This document shows, one piece after another, positions 33,294 through 41,216 of a DNA stretch of 48,650 nucleotides (its first letter is position 1; the number at the start of each line of letters is the position of its first letter). Position numbers and translations under genes: made by a program. The stretch covers positions 1 through 48,650 of the forward strand of contig JAFUDC010000109.1 of the NCBI GenBank assembly GCA_017459345.1. The letters are read 5' to 3'. Below the pieces are notes generated by a model. The model worked only from the letters and a program-made list of their open reading frames with translations. It was not told the DNA's origin and did not search any database. This DNA is from Eubacterium sp. GTDB taxonomy: Bacteria; Bacillota; Clostridia; Lachnospirales; Lachnospiraceae.

Positions 33294-33628
33294 TTACTTT
33301 GTCCTCCTTTTTCATTCTTACTTTGTAATTATTCAGCAGACCTGAGTAGTTAACTTATTATTGCTTATCAAGAACGCTCGCCCCGAATCTATGTGTCCAT
33401 ATTCAATCGAAATCATCTGTCCTTGTTTTGCTGTGACTGTATCTTATCATACTTGTATATACATGTCAATATGTTTTTTGTTATTTTTTCTGTAATATAC
33501 AATCAATTGATTGAATTCACCTAAACAGAATCCTCCTATTTATTATGGTACTTTTGCCATATTCACTTGAATAATCTGGGATATAATGAGAATAACTGTA
33601 AGAATATATAATGAATAAGGAGGTTGCC
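33294..33628. other. Divergent region between transaldolase and old-yellow-enzyme genes
   Basis: The 335-bp gap holds the transaldolase promoter/operator at 33441-33469 and is otherwise AT-rich with no gene. A short block near 33400-33412 resembles the end of the second dispersed repeat (GATTxCGATTGAA on the minus strand), too short to call. A clear promoter for the plus-strand gene was not found. Confidence 0.4.
33441..33469 (-). promoter_or_regulatory. Transaldolase operon promoter with embedded GntR operator
   Basis: On the minus strand, TTGACA (33469-33464), a 17-nt spacer and TAAGAT (33446-33441) form a strong promoter. The operator ACTTGTATATACATGT (33451-33466) occupies the spacer, base for base the same 16-mer and placement as at 28972-28987. 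Confidence 0.8.
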
Positions 33629-34642
33629 ATGAGCTATTTGAACACTCCCATCACCATAAAGAATCTTGAGATTAAGAACCGTCTGGTCCTCCCTCCCATC
33701 GCCACCGAGCGGTCCAAGAAGGGGACGGCGGGGACAGCCCTCTGCCAGTACTACGATCACATGACTCACGGCGGACATGTGGGTCTGGTCTATATCGAGC
33801 ATTGTTATATCCGTTCCGACGGTAAGGCCAGCCCCAACCAGGTTTCTGCGGCTGAGGATTCCATGGTTCATGGTCTTAAGAATATCGCAGATATTGTCCA
33901 CAGAAACGGCAGTAGGGTTATCCTGCAGTTAAGTCATGCAGGAGCCATGGCAGACCCATCCACCCTGGATGGTCCGGCTATCTCCACGGTGGATGCCGAC
34001 TGGCGCTGGAGCTTCTGGAAGCTTAAAAAGGAACCGGCCAATGTAAAGGGCATGACCCAGGCCGATATCGAGGATATCATCCAGTGCTATGTGGATGCAG
34101 CAAAGAGGGCCAAGGCTGCCGGCTACGACGGATGTGAGATTCACGGTGCCCACGGATTCCTGCTTAACCAGTTCTACTCTCCACTCACCAATCTCCGCAG
34201 AGATAAGTACGGGAGGAATGACCTGGCTTCAAGGATCCGTTTCCACTTGGAGACCATCCTGGCTGTCCGGGAGGCAGTGGGAGATGACTTTATCATATCC
34301 CTCCGCTTCGGCGCCAAGGATTATATCCCGGCAGGGTCATCCTTAAAGGATGCCGTATTTGCCTCCAGAGCCTTTGAGCAGGCAGGAGTAGACCTGATCA
34401 GCGTATCCGGCGGCATGTGCGGATTTACCAGACCGGATTACAAAGGACCGGGATATTTCTCCGATACCGCAGCAGCGATCAAGCAGGCCGTTTCCGTACC
34501 GGTGATCCTGACCGGCGGGATCACGGATTCCATTGAGGCAGAGTATTTCTTAAGGGAACATAAGGCAGACATGATCGGCGTGGCCAGAGCCATGATGAAG
34601 GATCCCGGCTGGGCAGGGAAAACACTGTCTGAGCTTGGATAA
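33629..34642 (+). CDS. NADH:flavin oxidoreductase (old yellow enzyme family)
   Basis: The start is set at 33629 (MSYLNTPITI), five bases after AAGGAGG; the open frame starts at 33611. The 337-residue protein is a single-domain FMN barrel: IKNRLVLPPIATER, LQLSHAGAMADP, EIHGAHGFLLNQFYSPLTN with the His pair, LRFGAKD, and the C-terminal phosphate site VILTGGITD-x-GVARAMMKDPG. Such enzymes reduce activated C=C bonds using NAD(P)H; the longer 2-enoate reductase domains are absent. It is monocistronic and ends at a hairpin shared with the TetR gene. The substrate is unknown. Confidence 0.85.
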   Translation: MSYLNTPITIKNLEIKNRLVLPPIATERSKKGTAGTALCQYYDHMTHGGHVGLVYIEHCYIRSDGKASPNQVSAAEDSMVHGLKNIADIVHRNGSRVILQLSHAGAMADPSTLDGPAISTVDADWRWSFWKLKKEPANVKGMTQADIEDIIQCYVDAAKRAKAAGYDGCEIHGAHGFLLNQFYSPLTNLRRDKYGRNDLASRIRFHLETILAVREAVGDDFIISLRFGAKDYIPAGSSLKDAVFASRAFEQAGVDLISVSGGMCGFTRPDYKGPGYFSDTAAAIKQAVSVPVILTGGITDSIEAEYFLREHKADMIGVARAMMKDPGWAGKTLSELG

Positions 34643-34670
34643 AGGAATCAATTATATATCATGAGCATAC

Positions 34671-34716
34671 AAAAAAGAATCGGAGAATTCCGGGTGGAAT
34701 TCTCCGATTCTTTTTT
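34671..34716. terminator. Perfect bidirectional terminator
   Basis: Perfect 21-bp arms (34671-34691 and 34696-34716) with a GGGT loop start with A6 and end with T6. It serves the old-yellow-enzyme gene on one strand and the rhamnose/TetR operon on the other. Confidence 0.9.
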
Positions 34717-34734
34717 ATCCTATTGCATGTTGAA

Positions 34735-35277
34735 TCAAAGGAACCTGGCATAGATCTTCTTAAGCTTTTCCGGCATGGCTTCCATGAGCAGACCTGCCAT
34801 CTCCTCGGGACTGCACAGGATATCCCCACAGGACCACTTCACTGTGGCATAGACAGATTCCTCGCAGTGCATATCCAGAAGCATCTTCTCCTCTTCACTA
34901 AATGTATCTACGCCTGCTTTCGCAGCCAGATTCAGATAGAGCCTGTATATCACCCGATGGGTGTAGCGGTGAAGGCTCTCGTAATCATGAGACTGGAAGG
35001 CCTGGGAGAACAGGTCCTTCTCCGGCTCCATGATACGAAACTTGGAAAGCAGGGTTCGATGGAGGGAGAAGTCCTCATCAAACTGCCGGTAGCTGTCGTG
35101 GATAATGCCCTCAAGATACTTATTCACCAGATCATATTTGTTCTCACAGCATCGATAGAAGGTCTGCCGGCTTCTGCCGGCAGTCTCCACGATATCACTG
35201 ACAGGTATTTTTTCGAAGGATTCTTTTTTCAGGCATTCCTTCAATGCCCCGATAAACAGAAGTATATTATTTTTCAT
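34735..35277 (-). CDS. TetR-family transcriptional regulator
   Basis: The frame opens at 35334, inside rhaD. The start is placed at 35277 (MKNNILLFIGALKECL), which overlaps the rhaD stop by 11 bases and gives a standard TetR opening. The 180-residue protein has an N-terminal HTH (FEKIPVSDIVETAGRSRQTFYR) and a helical C-terminal domain. A separate SD is weak, so translation is probably coupled to rhaD. As the last gene of the rhamnose operon it may regulate that operon or a neighbour; TetR members with this C-terminal type also regulate dihydroxyacetone use in lactic acid bacteria. The target is not known. Confidence 0.82.
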   Translation of the reverse strand: MKNNILLFIGALKECLKKESFEKIPVSDIVETAGRSRQTFYRCCENKYDLVNKYLEGIIHDSYRQFDEDFSLHRTLLSKFRIMEPEKDLFSQAFQSHDYESLHRYTHRVIYRLYLNLAAKAGVDTFSEEEKMLLDMHCEESVYATVKWSCGDILCSPEEMAGLLMEAMPEKLKKIYARFL

Positions 35278-36094
35278 ATAAGAACTGTTCCGGAAGCTCC
35301 ACCTTAAAGTCTTTAGCCAAAGCCCTGAATTCATCCGGCTGTATGGTCTGTCTCTTCTCGGATGTCATGGACAGGGTCTTGACCAGAATCTCAGCGGATT
35401 TCTCTACAGTGTGCATGAGACCGAATGTAAGATCAAAGTCCTCACCGGAGCAGAACATACCATGATGAGCCCAGATGGCCACATCATACTTCTTCATCAG
35501 CTCACTGGTAGCAACGGCAATATCTCTTCCGCCCGGTACCATCCAGCCAACCACGCCGACTCCGGCGGGGAATACCACCGGACACTCTGTAGCCATCTCC
35601 CAGAGTTCTCTGGTAAAGGCCTCATCGGTAAGGGGCAGAACAAATGTGAGGGCGATAACATTGGTGGTGTGGGCATGATAGATCACGCGGTGTGCTCCAC
35701 CGGAGGCAATCTTCTTCACTTCGTGGTTCATCAGGTGGGAGGGAAGCTCGCTTGTAGGTCTTCCGCCGTTCACAAGGCCCCAGAGGATACGGTACCTGCT
35801 TCCGCTTTCATCGATCTCGATGATGGAGCAGGAATCCTCCGGATCCAGGATCACATTGCGGAAATACTTACCGCTGCCGGTCACCATAAAGTACTCTCCG
35901 GAAAGCTCCGGAACCTCTGTTCCAATCTCTCTCCAGTCATCAGTTGCGGTCAGTTCATCCTTAATCTCTTCAATCTCTTCTGCCTTGATGCGGTAGGATA
36001 AGTTTCCGCCGTTTCTCTCATGCCAGCCCTGCTCCCATCCATCATTACACATACGGATAAAACCCTGCACAAATTTTGCATCTAATACCTTCAT
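35267..36094 (-). CDS. rhaD: Rhamnulose-1-phosphate aldolase
   Basis: The start is set at 36094, with AAGGAG eight bases upstream (MKVLDAKFVQGF); the frame opens at 36118. The 275-residue length matches E. coli RhaD (274). The catalytic Glu E116 (PTSELPSH) and zinc ligands H140, H142 (YHAHTTN) and H211 (WAHHGMF) fall one residue from the E. coli positions E117, H141, H143 and H212. It splits L-rhamnulose 1-phosphate to DHAP and L-lactaldehyde. It lies directly after rhaB. No lactaldehyde reductase or dehydrogenase is adjacent. Confidence 0.93.
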   Translation of the reverse strand: MKVLDAKFVQGFIRMCNDGWEQGWHERNGGNLSYRIKAEEIEEIKDELTATDDWREIGTEVPELSGEYFMVTGSGKYFRNVILDPEDSCSIIEIDESGSRYRILWGLVNGGRPTSELPSHLMNHEVKKIASGGAHRVIYHAHTTNVIALTFVLPLTDEAFTRELWEMATECPVVFPAGVGVVGWMVPGGRDIAVATSELMKKYDVAIWAHHGMFCSGEDFDLTFGLMHTVEKSAEILVKTLSMTSEKRQTIQPDEFRALAKDFKVELPEQFLYEK

Positions 36095-36141
36095 CTGTTT
36101 TTCTCCTTGTTTTTCCAAATCGTTATCGTTCGTTATATTTC

Positions 36142-37536
36142 CTACTCAAAAGTCTTTAGTGGGAAAGAATCCCGGATACATCTTCTTGCTCCCTTAAGGT
36201 CAGCGAGCTCTCCTGCCGCGATCATCTGGACAGCCACATTGCCGATGGCCGTGGCCTCTCCCGGTCCGGCAACCACGGTCCGTCCGGTCCGCTTTGCGGT
36301 CACTTCGTTTAAGTACTCTGCATTAGAGCCGCCGCCCACCACATGGATGACATCGTAATGCTTCTTTGTCAAAGCCTCGATTTCCTCAATGGTCTTGGCA
36401 TAGCAGTCTCCCAGACTGTTGTAGATGACTGCCGCAATCTCCCAGTCACTTTCCGGAACCTGCTGTTCCGTTCTCTTACAGTATTCTTTTACGGCCTGAA
36501 TCATGCTGTCCGGTGCCAGGAAACAGCTGTCGTTGCAATCCACAATGGATGGGATGGTCTGTCTGGAGGCCTGGTCACAAATCTCAGCAAATGTATAATC
36601 CTGCTCGAATTCCTTCTTCACAGACTGGATCATCCAGAGCCCCATGATGTTCTTAAGGTAGCGGAAGCGGTAGTCATAGCCGCCCTCATTGGTCAGGTTG
36701 GCTTCCCTGGATGCGGAGGAGCAGTCTGCCTTCATGAGCTCGGTCCCCATCAAGGACCAGGTTCCGGAGCTGATATACATGACATCTTCTTCCTCTGCCG
36801 GCACGGCCACAACAGCAGAGCCTGTATCATGAGTAGCCGGAAGAACGACCTTAGTATCATATCCAACTTCATCGATTATCTCTTCTGTCAGGCTTCCCAC
36901 CAGGGTTCCGGGCTCCCTGATCTCAGTAAAGATCTTCTCCGGGTATCCCAGAAGCTCAATCAGGTAAGGATCCCAGGTCTTTGTGACCGGGCTTACCAGC
37001 TGGGTGGTGCTGGCATTGGTATACTCCGTCATCTTGACCCCGGTCAGGAGGAAGTTAAAGTAATCCGGGATCATGAGCAGGGTCTCTGCCTTTTCAAGAT
37101 TCTCCGGCTCCTGGGTCTTTACCGCCATCAGCTGATAGATGGTATTAAAGATCTGCTTCTGAATGCCGGTCTTGGCATAGAGGTTCTGTCTGGATATGTA
37201 CTTATAGACCTCCTCATCGGCTCCCTCCGTCCGGGAGTCCCTGTAACCATAGGTCTTTCCGATAACCTGATCTTCTGCGTCCAGCAGGACATAGTCCACA
37301 GCCCAGGTATCAATTCCCATAGATACAGGAATCTTGCCTGCCGCCTTGCAGGCCTTCATCCCCTCCTTGATATGGAAAAAGAGCCTGTCCACATCCCAGC
37401 AGAGGGAGCCGTCTACTTTATCCATCCCGTTGGGGAAACGATAGATCTCCTCCAGGATCATTTTTCCATCCTCCAGGTGACCCAGCATATGCCGGCCGCT
37501 GGAGGCTCCGATATCTATTGCAAGATAGTAATTCAT
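36142..37536 (-). CDS. rhaB: Rhamnulokinase
   Basis: The start is set at 37536 (MNYYLAIDIGASSGRHML), eight bases after GAAAGGG; the frame opens at 37563. The 464-residue FGGY kinase follows RhaB closely: IDIGASSGR phosphate loop, GIDTWAVDYVLLD, YRDSRT, QIFNTIYQLMA, LMIPDYFNFLLTG, TNASTTQLV, ATHDTGSAVVAVP, YISSGTWSLMG and LTNEGGYDYRFR. It converts L-rhamnulose to L-rhamnulose 1-phosphate. It sits between rhaM and rhaD with spacings of about 20-50 bases, so they form one operon. Confidence 0.93.
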   Translation of the reverse strand: MNYYLAIDIGASSGRHMLGHLEDGKMILEEIYRFPNGMDKVDGSLCWDVDRLFFHIKEGMKACKAAGKIPVSMGIDTWAVDYVLLDAEDQVIGKTYGYRDSRTEGADEEVYKYISRQNLYAKTGIQKQIFNTIYQLMAVKTQEPENLEKAETLLMIPDYFNFLLTGVKMTEYTNASTTQLVSPVTKTWDPYLIELLGYPEKIFTEIREPGTLVGSLTEEIIDEVGYDTKVVLPATHDTGSAVVAVPAEEEDVMYISSGTWSLMGTELMKADCSSASREANLTNEGGYDYRFRYLKNIMGLWMIQSVKKEFEQDYTFAEICDQASRQTIPSIVDCNDSCFLAPDSMIQAVKEYCKRTEQQVPESDWEIAAVIYNSLGDCYAKTIEEIEALTKKHYDVIHVVGGGSNAEYLNEVTAKRTGRTVVAGPGEATAIGNVAVQMIAAGELADLKGARRCIRDSFPLKTFE

Positions 37537-37559
37537 TATTATTACCCTTTCTTCTATAA

Positions 37560-37871
37560 TCAATCCAGATGAAATACAGTCTTAAGGTCCACACTGACCG
37601 GGCTGTTATCGGGATTGGTTTCCATGATGTCCGCCATATAATCCCACCACTTGCGGTTGATGGCAGTATCTGCAGACGCAGACCATTTTTCTTCATCTTC
37701 TATCTCGATGTATCCGAACAGGGTCAAGGTCTCCTTATCCAGAAAGATGGTATAATTCTTTCCGCCGTACTCATGGATCATGTCTTTCATCTCAGGCCAG
37801 AGCAGATTATGACGCTTCTCATACTCCTCCTCACAGCCCGCAAATACTTTCATCTTAAAACCTTTGATCAT
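37560..37871 (-). CDS. rhaM: L-rhamnose mutarotase
   Basis: The 103-residue protein matches RhaM over its whole length: KRHNLLWPEM with the catalytic His H21, GGKNYTIFLDK with Y40, the KWWDYM aromatic block and the NPDNSPVS ending. It interconverts alpha- and beta-L-rhamnose before isomerisation. It sits between the isomerase and rhaB genes in the same operon with a GAGGA SD. Its presence supports L-rhamnose, rather than L-fucose, as the substrate of the locus. Confidence 0.92.
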   Translation of the reverse strand: MIKGFKMKVFAGCEEEYEKRHNLLWPEMKDMIHEYGGKNYTIFLDKETLTLFGYIEIEDEEKWSASADTAINRKWWDYMADIMETNPDNSPVSVDLKTVFHLD

Positions 37872-37944
37872 ATTTAGTATCTTCCTCTTCTATTCCTTTT
37901 TTGAGTCTCCTGATAAATATTCAACTCCCGGAATCAAAACATTC

Positions 37945-39363
37945 TTATCGTGTCACAATCTCCACCGGAACGTCAAAGATCTTGGCTACCTTGAGAATGG
38001 TATCGATGTGTCTGCCGGTTGCTGCTGCAAAGTGATGGGTGGGGCCTGCCTCGCTCCACTTAGTCACGAAGTCTCTGGCACCGCAGGTAAAGCGGGTTCT
38101 CATGTTGGTGTCACCGATGGAGAGAATCTTTCCTTCCTCGTTCACACCCTCTGCCACGATGAACTTAAAGCGTCCGTCCCCGTCCTGGGTGATGGCCAGG
38201 TAGGTGATAGGCCCAAGGTAGGGATAGAACTGGGTCAGGTATCCGCCGCCGGTCTTTCCATGGAAGACTTCCACGATCTTCATGGTTGGCTTCTTGTCGG
38301 AAATGTCAGCATCCCCGGATCCGCTGTGGCCGATGATGGCGATATCGTCGTTAAAGTCGATGGAGTACATCTCTGCCAGCTGGCCGGTGCCGGAGATAGT
38401 CTTTAAGATACTCATGGCCATGGCCACCTTCATGTCTCCCTCAACCGCACAGGCTGTTCCCTGCTTGATCAGCATGGAGAATGCCGGGATCAGCATACTG
38501 TCAAGGACCCCTGCCTTGCCTCTGGCATATCCGTCATAGTGGGAGGCGATCAGGCCCAGCTGCTCGTCCTTGACCCACTGCTCAAAGGCAACCACATATT
38601 TTGCCATCTCCCAGACTTCCTCGATGCTTCCGCCGCCTTCGATATCAAAGGTATCCAGGATGTCCTGGGCCTTGGCGCGGATGGCATCCTCATCTGTGAT
38701 GTCATCAGCGATGTCCCACATTTTCTCCCAGTCAAACTGTTTGGTATAGAGGTGCATTCTTCTATATAAGTTGGACTCATCGATGTAAAGGTCCATCATA
38801 CCCGGATAAGGTCTTCCGATCTGGGCGATGTTGGTATCACGGAAGCGTCTTCTGACCTGGGCGGCACGGCACCAGTCCTCGATCTGAGCCTGCACTTCCG
38901 GGTCTCCCCCCTCTACCACGCCGGTGATGGTGTCGTGTCTCTTCCCGTAGCGGTTTAAGTCAGCTACCATCTCGCCAACTGCTCCGCAGGCATAGCCTTC
39001 ACCCAGCCAGGAGGCGATATCGGTATGATCGTAGTCAAGAGCTTTGAGCTTCTGTACATTTACCAGGACAACGGGAACGTCCAGGTCCTTGACTGCGGGC
39101 AGCATGTTGTAGGATGTGGCATAGGTTAAAAGCTGTAAAAATACCAGGTCTACATCTGCTGCCCGGAACTTATCTCCTGCTGCCTGGGACTGCTCTTTTG
39201 TCGTCACCATTCCTCCGTCGATGATCTCCACGGTATCCGGAATGGTCTTTTTGAACGCTTCATACTGGGCCTCAAACTCCGGTACCAGGGATGGAAACTG
39301 GGGCAGATAGGCTGCCAGGGCGATGGAAAATACGCCTACTCTTGCTTTTGTGTTAACTAACAT
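37945..39363 (-). CDS. L-arabinose/L-fucose isomerase-family protein, probable functional rhamnose isomerase
   Basis: The start is set at 39363 (MLVNTKARVGVF), with AGGAGG about seven bases upstream; the frame opens at 39381. The 472-residue protein belongs to the AraA/FucI isomerase superfamily. It has DLVFLQLLTYATSYN, the WLGEGYACGAVGEM block, an HSGSGD motif, and a C-terminal GPTHHFAAATG with a metal-ligand His. It is shorter than FucI (about 590) and differs from canonical AraA. It is first in an operon with rhaM, rhaB and rhaD, where RhaA would be expected; no RhaA or RhaI is in the window. I infer that it isomerises L-rhamnose to L-rhamnulose. L-fucose or L-arabinose remain alternatives. 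Confidence 0.78.
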   Translation of the reverse strand: MLVNTKARVGVFSIALAAYLPQFPSLVPEFEAQYEAFKKTIPDTVEIIDGGMVTTKEQSQAAGDKFRAADVDLVFLQLLTYATSYNMLPAVKDLDVPVVLVNVQKLKALDYDHTDIASWLGEGYACGAVGEMVADLNRYGKRHDTITGVVEGGDPEVQAQIEDWCRAAQVRRRFRDTNIAQIGRPYPGMMDLYIDESNLYRRMHLYTKQFDWEKMWDIADDITDEDAIRAKAQDILDTFDIEGGGSIEEVWEMAKYVVAFEQWVKDEQLGLIASHYDGYARGKAGVLDSMLIPAFSMLIKQGTACAVEGDMKVAMAMSILKTISGTGQLAEMYSIDFNDDIAIIGHSGSGDADISDKKPTMKIVEVFHGKTGGGYLTQFYPYLGPITYLAITQDGDGRFKFIVAEGVNEEGKILSIGDTNMRTRFTCGARDFVTKWSEAGPTHHFAAATGRHIDTILKVAKIFDVPVEIVTR

Positions 39364-39417
39364 AATATAACCTCCTGACATAATACTTGTTAAAGGGTCG
39401 TCCTGTTTTTTATCACA

Positions 39418-39471
39418 ATCTTATCATCGGAATTTTGAGCAAAAAAGGGGAAGATTTTTTGAACAAAGGGA
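39418..39471 (-). promoter_or_regulatory. Rhamnose operon promoter and candidate response-regulator site
   Basis: On the minus strand, TAAGAT (39423-39418) is a possible -10 box without a good -35, typical of an activated promoter. An A/C-rich element (39471-39433: AACTCCC, then CAAAAAATCTTCCCC and TTTTTTGCTCAAAA) covers the -35 region. A very similar element lies at the same distance upstream of the ABC transporter operon (47843-47888). Confidence 0.5.
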
Positions 39472-39520
39472 GTTTTTTCTTTTTTGTAATTGGCGCGTGA
39501 CAACTGGTACTATTTGTTCC

Positions 39521-39550
39521 TTGACTTTACATTTCCTCTCACGTTATCAT
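39521..39550 (+). promoter_or_regulatory. Promoter of the two-component system genes
   Basis: TTGACT (39521-39526) and TATCAT (39545-39550) with an 18-nt spacer lie about 90 bases before the response-regulator start, in the gap shared with the divergent isomerase operon. Confidence 0.45.
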
Positions 39551-39638
39551 GAGACTGGATAAATGTATGTTTTAAACTCCGACTTTCTCCGGAAGGAGAA
39601 AATACTTTGTGTACAGCAGAATAACAGGCAGGATACAT

Positions 39639-41216
39639 ATGAAGCTTTTAATTGTTGAAGATGAAGAAATGACAAGAGAAGGACTGCTCCATTCGCTCCC
39701 CTTTGAGGAGCTGGGAATCACGGAAATCCTGGAGGCCCGTGACGGCCAGGAGGGGCTTGAAACAGCCAAAAAGGAGCATCCCCACATCATCATATGTGAT
39801 ATCCGTATGCCTAAGATGGACGGCCTTACTATGCTGGCCAAAATCTATGAGTTTCATCCGGATATCGTTTCGGTATTATTAACCGGTCATGCAGAAATAG
39901 AATATCTGAAAAAGGCCATCACCTTGAATGTCATCAGTTTTATCGAAAAGCCTGTCAATCTCACGGATCTGACCCAGGCATTGGATAAGGCAGCCAAAAA
40001 GGTTCTTCGACTGGAGCGTCAGCAGGAGTCTGCCCAGATTCACTCCACGGTGGTTGCCTCCAGGCTGGCATACCAGATGACATTTCCCTATGCCAGTTCC
40101 AGGCCCATCATCGATGATCTCCTCAAGGAATTTATGACCCACTACGGAACGGATAAGTTCCAGTATATCAGCACTATCATCGTGCGGCCGGAGCATTTCC
40201 CGGAGAATTCCATGGTACTATACTCCATCGGCCAGAAGCTCCATGACCGGCTGGTTCCGGGTCATTACCATATTATATACACGGACAAGGTTCCCAGGGA
40301 TATCGTCTACCATATTTACGGATCTCTGAAGCCCTCCTCCTCCACATTAAAGATGATTGGAGATATCATCCTGTCCTACTACAGCAGTTATACCAGATGC
40401 TATGTATCTGTGGGGCATCCCGCAGCAGGTATTCAGAATGCCTATGACTCTTATGTAAAGGCCAGAGAGAATATGGGCAGAGCCCGTTTTTTCGAACCGG
40501 ATTCTGTCCTGACCCCAGCAGTCCATCCTGACACGTTTCAGGATGAGAGTCTTCGGAGTCCTGACGAGGGGTTTTCTGCCTTGCCGGACCGATACCGGGA
40601 AGCTCTGGAGGACCGCAGCAAAGAAAGGGCATTATCTCTGCTTGATAGCTTTAAAGGGCTGTGGTATCATTCCTTTGAGAAGGATTCTATGGTTAAATCC
40701 ATCTACTACTCCATGCTGCTAAGCCTCAATCAGATGTACCATACCTTCCATATCAACGCGGACGTCTCCCTGGACTACCCCGGCATGATCATCGACTCCA
40801 TCGACAATGCTTTCAGCTATCTGGAGATCGATGAGCTGATTCGGGCAAAGACAGAAGAATTCTTCTTCCGCCTGTCCAACCACCAGGAGGAGGACAGCAC
40901 CATCTACCGGGTGAAGGAATATATAGGAAGTCACTACATGGACCAGAGTCTTTCGGTCAAATCCATCAGTGAAAATGTCTTCCTCTCTGTCTCCTATCTG
41001 TGTACGTACTTTAAGAATGAGACGGGCACCACCCTGAACCAGTATATTACGGATTACAGAACCAGGAAGGCCATGCAGCTGCTGGCGGAGACCAACATGA
41101 AGATCGTGGATGTCTCCAATGCCGTCGGCTACAGGGACAGCAATTATTTTGCCAAGATTTTTAAGAAGCTGACCGGCCTTTCCCCCAAGGAATATAAACA
41201 TAAATCCGCACTATGA
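39639..41216 (+). CDS. Response regulator with AraC-type DNA-binding domain (YesN-like)
   Basis: The start is set at 39639 (MKLLIVEDEEM), with an AGGA site seven bases upstream; the frame opens at 39609. The 525-residue protein has a receiver domain at 1-125 with acidic pocket E7-D8, phospho-acceptor D54 (ICDIRMPKMDG) and the EKP switch lysine. A central region of about 270 residues follows, then a C-terminal AraC pair of HTHs (about 425-525; SLSVKSISENVFLSVSYL and NMKIVDVSNAVGYRDSNYF). It overlaps the sensor kinase by four bases. YesN-type regulators usually activate nearby sugar ABC transporters, and a shared promoter element supports that here. Confidence 0.9.
   Translation: MKLLIVEDEEMTREGLLHSLPFEELGITEILEARDGQEGLETAKKEHPHIIICDIRMPKMDGLTMLAKIYEFHPDIVSVLLTGHAEIEYLKKAITLNVISFIEKPVNLTDLTQALDKAAKKVLRLERQQESAQIHSTVVASRLAYQMTFPYASSRPIIDDLLKEFMTHYGTDKFQYISTIIVRPEHFPENSMVLYSIGQKLHDRLVPGHYHIIYTDKVPRDIVYHIYGSLKPSSSTLKMIGDIILSYYSSYTRCYVSVGHPAAGIQNAYDSYVKARENMGRARFFEPDSVLTPAVHPDTFQDESLRSPDEGFSALPDRYREALEDRSKERALSLLDSFKGLWYHSFEKDSMVKSIYYSMLLSLNQMYHTFHINADVSLDYPGMIIDSIDNAFSYLEIDELIRAKTEEFFFRLSNHQEEDSTIYRVKEYIGSHYMDQSLSVKSISENVFLSVSYLCTYFKNETGTTLNQYITDYRTRKAMQLLAETNMKIVDVSNAVGYRDSNYFAKIFKKLTGLSPKEYKHKSAL

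Noticed and set aside
36343-37572. 409-residue open frame on the plus strand opposite rhaB
   Set aside because: It is an antisense shadow: rhaB on the other strand has full family motifs, and the plus-strand translation shows no domain pattern.
39364-39638. Catabolite-responsive (cre) site in the rhamnose/two-component promoter region
   Set aside because: A cre consensus (TGWAANCGNTNWCA) was looked for by eye and no good match was found; GGCGCGTGAC is too far from it.
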